Shown here in pieces: positions 1 to 9,672 of a DNA stretch of 64,000 bases. The stretch covers positions 1,116,001 through 1,180,000 of the forward strand of contig OY776378.1 of the NCBI GenBank assembly GCA_963675575.1, read 5' to 3'. Made by a program: the position numbers and the translations under genes. The stretch is from JAGLOK01 sp963675575. GTDB lineage: Bacteria; Bacillota; Clostridia; Christensenellales; UMGS416. Positions within the stretch are counted from its first letter, which is position 1. Each line of letters opens with the position of its first letter. The notes below the pieces were generated by a model. It saw only the letters and a list, made by a program, of their open reading frames with translations. It ran no database searches and was not told the origin of the DNA.

Positions 1-615
1 GGTAATAATATTCCAGTAAAAGAGCTAAATGATAAAAACGTAGTAAATGTAAATACTGATGAAGAGAAAGAAACTAATAATTCTAATTTTGACTTTTCTA
101 ACTTTTCAGAAAAATATAAGACAAAGAAGGTTGAGCAAAGAAAACACATATTTCTAAAAGAGTTTATTGAAGAAAAAATTACGAAAGAAGAACTAATAGA
201 AGAAAAAATTAATGAGCTTATTCAGGTTATTAAGGAAGATGTTTTTGAATCAGGTGAAATTTCTGAATCAGAAGATTATATTCGAGAAATTGCTGATGAA
301 ATTGACTTAGATTTTAGTTTACAAATTTTAAATAAAGCATATACTAAGTATTTTAGTAATTCACATATCATGAGGGGTATTTTGCATATCATCTCTCATT
401 TTGAATATGAAGAGGTAGACCCAATAGGGGTGTCAATTGCTATCGGATCTATTTCACATAAAAATATTTTTGTAGTTGATTTTGCTATTAAAGCTTTTGA
501 AAACTGGAATAATAAAAAGTCTTTAGTTATATTAAAATCAATCGATGGAAGGGCTGATTGGCTAAATGACTACATCGGTAAAGTAATAAAAAACATTGAA
601 ATATATGGAGCATAG
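1..615 (+). CDS. C-terminal part of an unrecognised protein, cut by the window start
   Basis: The reading frame is open from base 1 to the TAG at 613-615, so the gene begins outside the window; the internal ATG at 370 is probably not the start. The visible 204 residues have an acidic, lysine-rich, probably helical first half and a more hydrophobic second half (GILHIISHFEYEEVDPIGVS). I see no catalytic motif. The next gene starts at the base after the stop, so the two are probably co-transcribed and translationally coupled. It lies left of the likely ICE end and is taken as host sequence. Function unknown. Confidence 0.75.
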   Translation, partial: GNNIPVKELNDKNVVNVNTDEEKETNNSNFDFSNFSEKYKTKKVEQRKHIFLKEFIEEKITKEELIEEKINELIQVIKEDVFESGEISESEDYIREIADEIDLDFSLQILNKAYTKYFSNSHIMRGILHIISHFEYEEVDPIGVSIAIGSISHKNIFVVDFAIKAFENWNNKKSLVILKSIDGRADWLNDYIGKVIKNIEIYGA

Positions 616-1131
616 ATGCCATACTTAGTAAGAAAAATAGGAAACTTAGAAAACTTATTTCATATTAAGGAAACACAAGATGTAGAACAGGTTTTTGCTG
701 ATGTTATAAATTATGAGTTTAAAACTACAGAGAATACATTGTCTACGTGGTTCATTAATGAAGCAGATGATATAGACATGGCAGTACTTGCAATTGCAAG
801 TAACTATTCAACAACTGAAGAAATGGACTTTTTATATATTGATATGAGTTTATTAGAAGAGTTTTCTCTTGAGATTATTAATGAACCAAATGAAACGCCA
901 TATGAATCTTATTCAAAATTTCATTATGATATAGTTGGTTTAACTCTCGCAAGCATAAAAAGCATTTTAGAAATATATAAGCACAATAAAACAATAGTTG
1001 TTAAACGTGACGGATTTGAACTTAAAGCTTTAATAAAAGAGGCATATAAGGAAAACAAGATAAATATTGATAAAGGAAAAACGAAAAAAGTTAGAGCAAA
1101 TTTAAGGAAAATAGTTGGTTTAAAATCATGA
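616..1131 (+). CDS. Hypothetical protein, 171 aa
   Basis: The ATG directly abuts the upstream stop codon (TAG-ATG), a typical arrangement for translational coupling. The protein is soluble-looking: an acidic first two thirds and a basic tail (KGKTKKVRANLRKIVGLKS) that could bind nucleic acid. There is no signal peptide, membrane segment or recognised family motif. With the preceding gene it forms a two-gene unit of unknown function at the left chromosomal flank. A long minus-strand frame over its end looks like a shadow. Confidence 0.75.
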   Translation: MPYLVRKIGNLENLFHIKETQDVEQVFADVINYEFKTTENTLSTWFINEADDIDMAVLAIASNYSTTEEMDFLYIDMSLLEEFSLEIINEPNETPYESYSKFHYDIVGLTLASIKSILEIYKHNKTIVVKRDGFELKALIKEAYKENKINIDKGKTKKVRANLRKIVGLKS

Positions 1132-1241
1132 ACATCTCCTCTACAAAAGGAGGTGCGATAATAGCGAGGATATTTTAAAATAAATGAATAAAACAAAGTT
1201 CTTTATTCGCAGCTAAAAAAACCGAATAACATTTATATTAT

Positions 1242-1280
1242 CCTCTCTGCAAATAAGAAGCAGGGAGTTTTTATTTTTCT
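1242..1280 (+). terminator. Intrinsic terminator after the host gene pair
   Basis: CTCTCTGC and GCAGGGAG form an 8-bp stem with one G-U pair around a 9-base loop, followed by TTTTTATTTTT. It lies about 110 bases past the stop of the 171-aa gene, so it would end that transcript before the ICE. Confidence 0.75.
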
Positions 1281-1320
1281 CACCTCAGGGGAGATATCCA
1301 AAGGACAGAGGGGTGTGGGG
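1281..1320 (-). repeat. Dispersed palindromic (REP-like) repeat, copy 1
   Basis: Read on the minus strand it gives CACACCCCTCTGTC, a variable middle, then ATCTCCCCTGA. The same skeleton is seen at 61094-61134 (plus) and 61309-61356 (minus). Presence on both sides of the ICE but not inside it suggests a host-genome repeat family. Confidence 0.6.
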
Positions 1321-1393
1321 TCACAGCAAAGAAATCAAAAGCAGAATAACTCATGCGAGGACTAGCTACAGCAATATTAATAATAACAATCAG

Positions 1394-1418
1394 CTCACAT
1401 TAATTTGTGGGGTTTTTT
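1394..1418 (+). terminator. Leader hairpin with T-tract and TACCC, upstream of the helicase gene
   Basis: CTCACA and TGTGGG arms (one U-G pair) are followed by TTTTTT-A-TACCCAAAAATAA. The T-tract plus TACCC trailer recurs after hairpins at 2831, 9026, 26268 and 39325. It may be an attenuator for transcription entering the transfer region. Confidence 0.5.
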
Positions 1419-1539
1419 ATACCCAAAAATAACTAAAATACATAATCAAAAGGAAACAATTATATGTTATCAAACCTAGACTGGCTACACTAAGGCCAAA
1501 TATTCCCCCCGAAAGACTAACGCGACAGGCTCACACGCT

Positions 1540-1629
1540 ATGAGCAAAACAAACTCATCTACGAAGGCGACCACGTCCAAGTGTATTGCTGTTAAAGATG
1601 GAGAACATGATGTGATAGTTCTCAAATAG
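1540..1629 (+). CDS. Possible 29-aa leader peptide
   Basis: ATG to TAG encodes a short peptide with a Ser/Thr-rich start and the end KCIAVKDGEHDVIVLK. The ribosome binding site is weak. It sits between the leader hairpin and the helicase gene, where a leader peptide could act, but chance is a good alternative. Confidence 0.25.
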   Translation: MSKTNSSTKATTSKCIAVKDGEHDVIVLK

Positions 1630-1675
1630 TACGTATTAAAGCTGGGCATAATTTATTATATAAGGAGGAGATGAA

Positions 1676-4600
1676 ATGGCAGGAAAAAGATATTATGAAA
1701 CCACAAAGCTTATTGATGAAATATTATTACTTATCCAAACCAATAGAACAGAACTCACAAAGTTCTTAACATTTTCTTCAAGCCATTATAAGTACTCCTT
1801 TGAAGACATACTGCTCATTTACGCACAACGTCCAAATGCAACAGCAGTTACCGATATGCTCACTTGGAACAATGCACTGGGCCGCAGAATAAAGCGTGGT
1901 ACAAAGAGTATTGCGGTTATAGATAATGCAAGTGAAACAGGACTTAAATATTTATTTGACGTAGAAGATACCTATGGACAAGAACCGCCACAGCATTGGC
2001 AATTTGAAAATCATCATGAAAATGAAGTTAAACATATGTTTCTGGATTATTTTGAAAATAAAACAGCTCTAAATTTGAATGAGTCAAAATTAAATACTAT
2101 CATTGATATGAAGATACGCAATGATTGTACAGATTACATGAATGATATCCAGTACGACATTGAAGATTCATACATGGAAGAACTTGATCAACATAATGTA
2201 GAGATAAGATTCATAAGTGCAATCATGGATTGTGTGGGTCATATAGTAAGCAAAAGAACGGGTCTTGATATAGGCGGTGAATATAATAACGAATTAGCAT
2301 TTTCTGCGATATGGGAGTTTAATACCACACCACTCAAACTAAGACTATATAATGCAATCAATAAGATTTCAAAAGAAATTTTATCAACAATAGAACTATC
2401 AGTAAAAAAACAGAACAAACAAAGATTAATAGACGAAAGGAGCAATAATAATGACGATGACGTACACAGAGAGAGACGGGATACAATATCCGAAATTACG
2501 AGTCAGCAAGAAGTTCAAGCCAATAACTCAAATGGGCAAGTACGGCAGGATGGCACTGAAATATCTGGAGGAAGTGAAACCTCACAGAGCACTGGAGTTG
2601 AAACTGAACGGCTCTCTGATGGAAACCTTCCACAAGGTGGACAAGGAAGCAAACGAGATGATGATATCTCTTCAGAAACAGCTATTGGAGAAAGACCCGA
2701 TACCCAACCAGAACGATTACATGGGAGCAGTGAAATACAGGAATATGATACGAGCCCAAGCGAAGGAGATAGTTTTGGATCAAATAGTATACCAGATGAG
2801 ATAAATATTAAAAGCATTGGCAACGAAGAGGGAGCAGAGAAATCTGCTCCTTTTTTGTTACCCAGTGATATTTATGACCCCTATGAAAAAGAACAATATA
2901 TTTCACAGCTTGCCGCAGATTATGAAACAGAAGATATAGAGCATGCAATATTATCTGGCAGCGGCTTTGAAGGCGGTAAACAAAGGATAATAGATTTCTT
3001 TTCAAAAGAGCATTCGCAAAATGAAAAGATAATCTTTCTTAAGAATGAATATGGAATAGGAGGATGGACAGCAGTATTTGAAGGAAACAGACATGGATTT
3101 GTTAATCATGAGGGCAAAGGCTTGGAAGTTGAGAACCAGGGAATAGGCAAAGATTCAATTCTACTTACATGGTCGAAAGTAGCATTAAAAATTGAAGAAC
3201 TAATTGAGAATGGCAAATATTATGAAAGACGCTATTTAAATGAAAAACCGTTAATAAGACCTAAAAACATAACAGAGCAAATCTCGTTATTGAATGACAA
3301 CATTGAATCTGATAATAAACCGATATTACAGGATTACGGATATAAATGGGATGGCATGACGATGCTTGAAAACAATCAAGCAGTAGAAATGTTTGAAGAT
3401 GGCATCCCAATCTATTTGCTTCATGAAGATGATACGGAATCTTTAGTTGAAAAAAGAGAAGATCTCAAAGCACATTTGGATAGTGGCGAATTAGTTGGTA
3501 TAGAAAATGATGCACTCGAAAATCTAAAAAGTATTGGAACTGCTGTCGACTCTATCCCTCAATCCCCGGAAGATAAAATCCAATATGAAGAACTATTCAA
3601 TTCAATATTAAAACAAGGCAATATATCTAAAAACGGCAAAGATAAAATCACAGAATGTTTCTATAAAAATTTAAATGAAGAAGAATTAATAATTGAACTT
3701 AAAGAAGTATACGGTGACCTATATAGCCAAATTGATACTGACGATAAAATCATCCATTGGCATATAGGAAGTAATGGCTATCGAATATTCGTCAATGGAT
3801 TTGATAATCCTGTAATTGTCTATTCATGGGATGAAATTATACCAAGATTAGATAAGCTAATTAAAAATGGTGAATATCAAGATAAAAACATAGAAGTTTC
3901 TCGGGATTCTAATGATATTTTACCAAACAAAAATGCAGAAAATGAAACTCTTGAAGATAAAACTGCATTAATAAACATCACAATAGATTCTGACTTTGAA
4001 ATTCCAAATGGCCAGAAAACAAGATATAACCTGAATATAGAAGCAATAAAAATACTAAAAGATATAGAGAGTAAAGACAGACTTGCTGCTTCTGACGAAC
4101 AGGAAATACTATCCCAATATGTCGGTTGGGGCGGAATACCCAATGTATTCAATAGTAATAAAGCTGATTGGACAAATGAGTACCAGGAACTCATAGCGAT
4201 TCTTAATGAAGATGAATATAATGCTGCAAGAGCATCAACACTCAATGCACATTACACAGATCCTATTGTAATTAGAAGCATATATCAAGCACTTAATAAT
4301 TTCGGATTTAAAGGCGCAAACATTTTGGAGCCCGCAATGGGTACAGGTAACTTCTTTGGCTGTATGCCGGAAGGTATGCGAGCAAACAGTAAACTTACAG
4401 GAATAGAACTAGATAGCATTACAGGCAGGATAGCCAAACAATTGTATCAATCTGCTGATATCCATGTAATGGGCTTTGAGAAAACCAACATCCCCGATAA
4501 TGCCTATGATGTAGTAATTGGTAATGTGCCCTTTGGAGCATACAAAGTATCAGATAGTAAATATGATAAACGTAATTTTATGATACATGATTACTTTATA

Positions 4601-7600
4601 GCCAAATCAATTGATAAAGTAAGACCAAACGGTATTGTGGCTGTAATTACATCAAAAGGCACAATGGATAAAGCAAACAGTTCTTTTCGTGAGTATATTG
4701 CCAAAAGAGCAGAGCTTGTTGGTGCAATTAGATTGCCAAATAATGCATTCAAACAAAACGCAGGTACAGAAGTTACTTCTGATATATTGTTTTTCCAAAA
4801 ACGGGATAGGATGATAGATATCAAACCCGACTGGACCGAAATTGGTCAAACTTCAAATGGAATTCCCATAAATTCATATTATCAAAATAATGAGCATATG
4901 CTATTGGGGAATATGGTATATCAAACGGGAATGTACGGACAAGAAACAGCACTCCTACCATTTGAAGATGCAAACCTTGAAGAGCAACTGCAAACTGCAA
5001 TAACACATCTGAGCACAGATATTACTCCATACCTTGATGAAGCTCTTGAATCAGTAAGTGAAGTAACATCAATACCAGCAAGTCCTGATGTTAAGAATTA
5101 CAGTTATACACTTGTTGATGATGAAATCTACTATCGTGAAAATTCCATTATGATAAAACAGGCATTATCGGATACTTATGCAAAACGAATAAAAGATATG
5201 ATAAGCCTTCGCAGTGCTGTTCGTGAAGTCATTGAAATACAAGTGAACTTCGGTGGCGATATCGAGTTTGATAGGGCAAGAAAGAAGCTAAATGAAGAGT
5301 ATGATAGTTTTGTTAAAGCACATGGTAATATTACAAGCCGTGCAGTAGAACTTGCATGTAATCAGGATGCAGACTTTCCATTGCTTTCTTCACTTGAAGT
5401 AATAGATGATAATAAGAACATTACTAAAGCTGATATGTTCTTTAAACGCACGATCAAACCCAATAGAACAATAGAACATGCGGACACATCAACAGAAGCA
5501 CTTACAATATCGCTAAATGAAAAAGGTAAAGTTGATATTGAGTACATGGCGCATCTTACAAGGCAGGAAAAAGATACAGTAATAAAGGATTTGGAAGGAG
5601 TAATATTTAGAAATCCCGCTACATTTGAAGATGATAACCCTTCTGATAATTTTGAAACGGCTGATGAATACTTAAGCGGCAATGTAAGAAGCAAATTGAA
5701 ACTAGCGCAAGAGTTTGCGAAGATTGATGATAAATACAATATCAATGTGCATATGCTTAGCGAAATTCAACCTGAAGATCTTGAAGCGGGAGATATTGAA
5801 GTACGTCTTGCAACTACTTGGATACCCGAAAAAGATGTACTGGGGTTTATTGTGGACACACTTGAACCCGGGTACTATGCAAGCCGTAATCTTGAAGTTG
5901 AATACAGTAATAAACTGAATGTATGGAAGATAAAAGGAAAGCAGTTTGCTAAAAACTCATTTGAGGCAACAGAGGTTTATGGCACAAGCAGGATGGATGC
6001 ATATACAATAATTGAAAACACACTAAACCTTAGAAAACTTACAATTAACGATTATGATACGGATGGCAGGGCACACTATAATCATAAAGAAACTGTAGCG
6101 GTCAAGGAAAAACAGAGAAATATACGAATGCTATTTAAGGATTGGGTATTTAATGAATCAGGGCGTAGGAATAGATTAGTTAATATGTATAACCAAACAT
6201 ATAATAATATAAGACTGCGAGAGTATGATGGCAGCCATTTAACATTTCCTGGTATGAATTCGGAAATACAATTAAGACCACATCAATCGAATGCAGTAGC
6301 ACGTATTCTTTATGGAGGGAACACATTGCTTGCACACGAAGTGGGCGCAGGAAAAACATTTGTAATGTGCAGTGCCGGTATGGAACTTAAAAGACTCGGT
6401 ATATCAAATAAAATACTGTATGTTGTACCTAATCACCTTGTTGAACAAATGGGCAATGAAATGATGAGACTGTATCCATCAGCCAATCTGCTACTAGCTA
6501 ATAAGAAGGATTTCCAGAAGAAAAACAGACAACGCTTTGTAAGCAAGATAGCTACAGGTGAGTATGATGGTATTATTATGGGTCATTCATCTTTTGAGCG
6601 CATAGGTATATCACCAGAGCGTATGGAAAGACTCATCAACAATCAGATAAATGAGATAATTGATGCAATAAACAGTGCTGAATATGGATCATCAGACTGG
6701 ACAGTAAAACGACTTGAAAGCAAAAGAAAAAGGCTTCAAGTTAACCTTGAGAAGCTACTTACTACACCAAAAGATAACCAAATTAACTTTGAAAGTTTGG
6801 GTATAGATGCACTCATGATAGACGAGGCGCAGGCGTACAAAAATTTATTCCTAACAACTAAGATGAGTAATGTAGCGGGAGTACCTCAAAGTGCTGCCAA
6901 GAAGAGTAGCGATATGTATGCCAAAATACAATATCTTAATGAGCAATGCGGAAAAGTAGTTTTTGCAACGGGAACTCCACTGTCAAATTCAATGACAGAA
7001 ATGTATACAATGCAAAGATATTTACAGCATGGCACACTAAGGGAATATAAATTATCGGCATTTGATGAATGGGTATCGACATTTGGAGAAACTACTACAT
7101 CGCTTGAACTTAGCCCTGACGGTAAAGGCTTCAGACAAAAAGAAAGGCTAGCACGCTTCTTTAACCTCCCTGAGCTTATGAATCTATTCAAGCAAGTAGC
7201 GGACATCCAGACAAATGAAAGCTTGAATCTTCCAAGACCGGAACTTAAAACTGGTAAACCACAGATAGTGTCAGTTAAAGCTTCAGAAGAGCTCAAAGAG
7301 GAGATTATAATGCTTGGAGAAAGAGCAGATGCCTGCAAAGCAGGTGGTGTCGATCCGAGAGATGATAATTTTCTAAAAATTACAACAGAAGGCAGAATGC
7401 TAGCTACTGATATGAGATTGGTAGATGAATCTTTTGGTGATAATCCAAACAGTAAAGTCAATGTGATGATTGATAATGTATATACTATATGGTATGAAAC
7501 AACAGAAGATAGATTAACTCAAATGATATTTTGTGATATGGGTACACCGGGCGGAAAGAGTTTTAACCTCTATCAAGATATGAAAGATAAGCTACTACTT

Positions 7601-8713
7601 AAAGGAATACCGGAAAATGAGATTGTATTCATACATGATGCAAAGACAGATAAACAAAAGGATGATCTATTCAGGGCAGTAAGGAACGGTGATGTACGGA
7701 TACTCATTGGCTCAACAACAAAAATGGGAACGGGCACCAATTGCCAGAAGAAAATGATTGCATTACATGAGATTGATATACCATGGCGTCCTGATCAGAT
7801 TACACAACGTGAGGGCAGGATATTAAGACAAGGAAATGATAATGCTGAAATATCAATATTTAGATATGTAACAGAAGGGTCCTTTGATGCCTACTCATGG
7901 CAGTTGATTGAAGCAAAGCATAAATTTTTCGCACAAATTATGACAAACAAAGTTGTAACCCGCACTGCTGATAATATTGATCAAGCAGCACTTTCATATG
8001 CTGAGATTAAAGCACTTGCAACAGGTAATCCTTTGATTAAGGAAAAGATGGAGGTGGATTTAGAAGTTAATCGACTTACAATACTCAAACAACAATATAA
8101 TTCCACAAGGTATAAACTGCAGGATAATATTACACTGCATCTGCCAAGACGAATTTCTGATGGAGAGGAGCGAGTAGAAAACATACAAAAGGATATTGAG
8201 CTTAGGAACAAAAGCAATAGCCAAGAATTCAGCATCACAATTAAGGGCAAGACTTTTGATAAAAGAGCAGATGTAGCAGAATTCTTTCAAACAGTCGTAT
8301 CCACATTAAAACCAACAACTGAACCTTTATCAATTGGTAATTATAAAGACTTTGAAATACTTGCTGAGCGCACCACACTTTTTAATGAGTTTTATATCAT
8401 AGTTCGTGGACATTGTGATCATAAGTTTGACTTTGGTGAAAGTGCATTAGGTAATATTACAAGACTTGAAAACTGTGTCAAGGGATTTGACGATAAACTC
8501 ACCAGAGCATTTGAAAGACTTGAAACTTCAAAGAGCAATCTTGAAAGCAGTAAGGTTGAATACGCAAAGACGTTCACTCAGGGGCAGAGGCTAGAGAGTT
8601 ATTTTAATAGACAAAGCGAATTGGATAAGTTATTGGGATTTGGTGAAGAAGATATAGAGGATTTAGAACAAAATCAAGTGAGCAAGGAAGAAAGTAGCGA
8701 AATTGCAATTTGA
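1676..8713 (+). CDS. Giant ArdC-like / DNA methylase / SNF2 helicase fusion of the ICE
   Basis: This 2345-aa cytoplasmic protein is typical of large Firmicutes conjugative elements. The N-terminus (about 1-100) resembles the ArdC N-terminal ssDNA-binding domain. Residues about 255-385 form a hydrophilic, low-complexity linker that overlaps another gene. A Rossmann methylase core follows: motif I EPAMGTGNF near 884 and a catalytic motif reading NVPF (not NPPF/NPPY) near 948. The SNF2-type helicase has Walker A GAGKT near 1556, DEAQ near 1715, and a C-terminal helicase signature MGTGTN with QREGRILRQG near 2015-2050. A coiled-coil tail ends the protein. The start is set by AAGGAGGAGATGAA just before the ATG. 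Family members are thought to assist DNA processing or protection on entry. The NVPF motif leaves methylation activity uncertain. Confidence 0.88.
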   Translation: MAGKRYYETTKLIDEILLLIQTNRTELTKFLTFSSSHYKYSFEDILLIYAQRPNATAVTDMLTWNNALGRRIKRGTKSIAVIDNASETGLKYLFDVEDTYGQEPPQHWQFENHHENEVKHMFLDYFENKTALNLNESKLNTIIDMKIRNDCTDYMNDIQYDIEDSYMEELDQHNVEIRFISAIMDCVGHIVSKRTGLDIGGEYNNELAFSAIWEFNTTPLKLRLYNAINKISKEILSTIELSVKKQNKQRLIDERSNNNDDDVHRERRDTISEITSQQEVQANNSNGQVRQDGTEISGGSETSQSTGVETERLSDGNLPQGGQGSKRDDDISSETAIGERPDTQPERLHGSSEIQEYDTSPSEGDSFGSNSIPDEINIKSIGNEEGAEKSAPFLLPSDIYDPYEKEQYISQLAADYETEDIEHAILSGSGFEGGKQRIIDFFSKEHSQNEKIIFLKNEYGIGGWTAVFEGNRHGFVNHEGKGLEVENQGIGKDSILLTWSKVALKIEELIENGKYYERRYLNEKPLIRPKNITEQISLLNDNIESDNKPILQDYGYKWDGMTMLENNQAVEMFEDGIPIYLLHEDDTESLVEKREDLKAHLDSGELVGIENDALENLKSIGTAVDSIPQSPEDKIQYEELFNSILKQGNISKNGKDKITECFYKNLNEEELIIELKEVYGDLYSQIDTDDKIIHWHIGSNGYRIFVNGFDNPVIVYSWDEIIPRLDKLIKNGEYQDKNIEVSRDSNDILPNKNAENETLEDKTALINITIDSDFEIPNGQKTRYNLNIEAIKILKDIESKDRLAASDEQEILSQYVGWGGIPNVFNSNKADWTNEYQELIAILNEDEYNAARASTLNAHYTDPIVIRSIYQALNNFGFKGANILEPAMGTGNFFGCMPEGMRANSKLTGIELDSITGRIAKQLYQSADIHVMGFEKTNIPDNAYDVVIGNVPFGAYKVSDSKYDKRNFMIHDYFIAKSIDKVRPNGIVAVITSKGTMDKANSSFREYIAKRAELVGAIRLPNNAFKQNAGTEVTSDILFFQKRDRMIDIKPDWTEIGQTSNGIPINSYYQNNEHMLLGNMVYQTGMYGQETALLPFEDANLEEQLQTAITHLSTDITPYLDEALESVSEVTSIPASPDVKNYSYTLVDDEIYYRENSIMIKQALSDTYAKRIKDMISLRSAVREVIEIQVNFGGDIEFDRARKKLNEEYDSFVKAHGNITSRAVELACNQDADFPLLSSLEVIDDNKNITKADMFFKRTIKPNRTIEHADTSTEALTISLNEKGKVDIEYMAHLTRQEKDTVIKDLEGVIFRNPATFEDDNPSDNFETADEYLSGNVRSKLKLAQEFAKIDDKYNINVHMLSEIQPEDLEAGDIEVRLATTWIPEKDVLGFIVDTLEPGYYASRNLEVEYSNKLNVWKIKGKQFAKNSFEATEVYGTSRMDAYTIIENTLNLRKLTINDYDTDGRAHYNHKETVAVKEKQRNIRMLFKDWVFNESGRRNRLVNMYNQTYNNIRLREYDGSHLTFPGMNSEIQLRPHQSNAVARILYGGNTLLAHEVGAGKTFVMCSAGMELKRLGISNKILYVVPNHLVEQMGNEMMRLYPSANLLLANKKDFQKKNRQRFVSKIATGEYDGIIMGHSSFERIGISPERMERLINNQINEIIDAINSAEYGSSDWTVKRLESKRKRLQVNLEKLLTTPKDNQINFESLGIDALMIDEAQAYKNLFLTTKMSNVAGVPQSAAKKSSDMYAKIQYLNEQCGKVVFATGTPLSNSMTEMYTMQRYLQHGTLREYKLSAFDEWVSTFGETTTSLELSPDGKGFRQKERLARFFNLPELMNLFKQVADIQTNESLNLPRPELKTGKPQIVSVKASEELKEEIIMLGERADACKAGGVDPRDDNFLKITTEGRMLATDMRLVDESFGDNPNSKVNVMIDNVYTIWYETTEDRLTQMIFCDMGTPGGKSFNLYQDMKDKLLLKGIPENEIVFIHDAKTDKQKDDLFRAVRNGDVRILIGSTTKMGTGTNCQKKMIALHEIDIPWRPDQITQREGRILRQGNDNAEISIFRYVTEGSFDAYSWQLIEAKHKFFAQIMTNKVVTRTADNIDQAALSYAEIKALATGNPLIKEKMEVDLEVNRLTILKQQYNSTRYKLQDNITLHLPRRISDGEERVENIQKDIELRNKSNSQEFSITIKGKTFDKRADVAEFFQTVVSTLKPTTEPLSIGNYKDFEILAERTTLFNEFYIIVRGHCDHKFDFGESALGNITRLENCVKGFDDKLTRAFERLETSKSNLESSKVEYAKTFTQGQRLESYFNRQSELDKLLGFGEEDIEDLEQNQVSKEESSEIAI
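2451..2804 (+). CDS. tnpV: TnpV-family small protein overprinted inside the helicase gene
   Basis: The ATG at 2451 lies in another frame inside the giant helicase gene, with an AAAGGAG ribosome binding site at good spacing. The 117-aa product matches my memory of the TnpV family: GIQYPKL near the start, GKYGRMALKYLEE, a helical middle, and a NMIRAQAKEIVLDQIVYQ end. In the helicase frame the same DNA encodes a disordered Gly/Ser/Gln/Arg/Asp-rich linker, as expected when the overlapping frame is the constrained one. A perfect terminator-like hairpin lies 26 bases past its stop. TnpV function is not established; its relatives are found in clostridial mobile elements. Comparing codon-position constraint in the two frames would test dual coding. 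Confidence 0.7.
   Translation: MTMTYTERDGIQYPKLRVSKKFKPITQMGKYGRMALKYLEEVKPHRALELKLNGSLMETFHKVDKEANEMMISLQKQLLEKDPIPNQNDYMGAVKYRNMIRAQAKEIVLDQIVYQMR
2831..2856 (+). terminator. Intragenic terminator-like hairpin (after tnpV, inside the helicase gene)
   Basis: GGAGCAGA-GAAA-TCTGCTCC is a perfect 8-bp stem closed by a GNRA-type GAAA tetraloop, followed by TTTTTT-G-TTACCC. It can terminate a tnpV transcript or attenuate the helicase transcript at about codon 390. Confidence 0.65.
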
Positions 8714-8736
8714 TAAATCACAGAGAGGAGGCAATG

Positions 8737-9672
8737 ATGGCACTTAACTTTACCCAACAACAATACCAACAAGCAAAAGCAGTAAGCTTGATAAACTACT
8801 TACAATCCCAAGGACAGCAGTTTAAAAAGGAAGGCAACAGATATCGCCACAAAGAGCATGATAGCTTATTAATCAATGAGAACAACAAATGGTTCTGGAA
8901 CTCACGAAATCTTTATGGTAATAATGCGATAAGCTATCTGAGGTTGGTTGAGGAGATGTCGCTACCGGAAGCGGTAAACGCTTTAACAGGCGATGATACA
9001 ATAACAACTACATATAAAGAACATGAAAAGGCTGACAATGAAAAGCAGCCTTTTGTTTTACCCAGTAAAAGTGATAATTATAAAAGAGCATTCGCATATC
9101 TTAATAAAACAAGAGGGATTGATGCTGAGATAATTTCAGAAATGATGAAGCAGCATAGAATATTTGAAAGCTCTCAGTATCATAATTGTGTATTCATAGG
9201 ATACGATGAACAGAATGAGCCTAAGCATGCTACAATGTGGGGAACATATTATTCGGAATCAAGAAAGCCATTTAAAGGCGAGGTTGAAAGCTCTGATAAA
9301 TCCTATGGATTTGTTATGCCGGGGAAAAGTCAGAAAGTATATGTATTTGAAAGCCCAATAGATGCAATGAGCCACGCAACATTATATAAGATGGAGCAGA
9401 GGGATTGGAGAGAAGACTATCGACTATCATTATGCTGTACCTGGGACGGGGCCCTGGAGCGCTTTTTAAAATCGACTGATATAAAGAAAATTGCATTATG
9501 CCTTGATAGTGATGCAGCTGGAAATAATGCATGCGAAAAGTATATCACTAAGTATTCAGAGATGGGTTATCAAGTGACGAGAGATGCTCCTGTTGAAAAC
9601 GACTATAACGAAGAACTGCTTAACTGTTTGGAGGATATAAAAACTTATGAAGAAATGGAGATGGAGATATGA
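8737..9672 (+). CDS. DUF3991/TOPRIM primase-like protein
   Basis: The 311-aa product has an N-terminal zinc-finger-like/primase-leader region (about 1-85), a DUF3991-like segment starting at PFVLPSKSDNYKRAFAYL (about 102-140), and a C-terminal TOPRIM core with VYVFESPIDAMS (acidic Glu) near 205 and IALCLDSDAAGN (DxD) near 255. TOPRIM proteins of this type are linked to priming or strand processing during plasmid and ICE transfer. I chose the ATG at 8737 because AGGAGG (8726-8731) ends five bases before it; the TTG at 8710 overlapping the helicase stop has no such site. The stop overlaps the sortase start by four bases, so they share an operon. Confidence 0.8.
   Translation: MALNFTQQQYQQAKAVSLINYLQSQGQQFKKEGNRYRHKEHDSLLINENNKWFWNSRNLYGNNAISYLRLVEEMSLPEAVNALTGDDTITTTYKEHEKADNEKQPFVLPSKSDNYKRAFAYLNKTRGIDAEIISEMMKQHRIFESSQYHNCVFIGYDEQNEPKHATMWGTYYSESRKPFKGEVESSDKSYGFVMPGKSQKVYVFESPIDAMSHATLYKMEQRDWREDYRLSLCCTWDGALERFLKSTDIKKIALCLDSDAAGNNACEKYITKYSEMGYQVTRDAPVENDYNEELLNCLEDIKTYEEMEMEI
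9026..9059 (+). terminator. Intragenic terminator-like hairpin inside the TOPRIM gene
   Basis: AAAAGGCTG and CAGCCTTTT form a perfect 9-bp stem, followed by G-TTTT-ACCCAGT. The encoded phrase PFVLPS closely resembles PFLLPS at the helicase hairpin (2831), so RNA structure and coding motif coincide. Confidence 0.55.

Larger units (their letters stand above)
1132..1675. other. Non-coding junction region: host terminator, dispersed repeat and ICE left end
   Basis: This 544-bp stretch has no convincing long gene. It starts with a hairpin without a T-tract (1134-1156, CTCCT/AGGAGG arms), then a clear terminator, a host-type palindromic repeat (1281-1320) and a second terminator-like hairpin. The ICE left end should lie between about 1321 and the first ICE gene at 1676, because the repeat also occurs on the right flank. 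A 29-codon ORF at 1540-1629 precedes the helicase gene. I could not identify attL. Confidence 0.6.

Noticed and set aside
924..1196. 90-codon minus-strand ORF over the end of the 171-aa gene
   Set aside because: It lies opposite a better gene and its hydrophobic, Phe/Leu-rich sequence is what the reverse of a Lys/Glu-rich gene gives.
2515..2823. Minus-strand ORF over the helicase linker
   Set aside because: The TnpV frame on the plus strand explains the region; the reverse frame has no ribosome site or recognisable motif.
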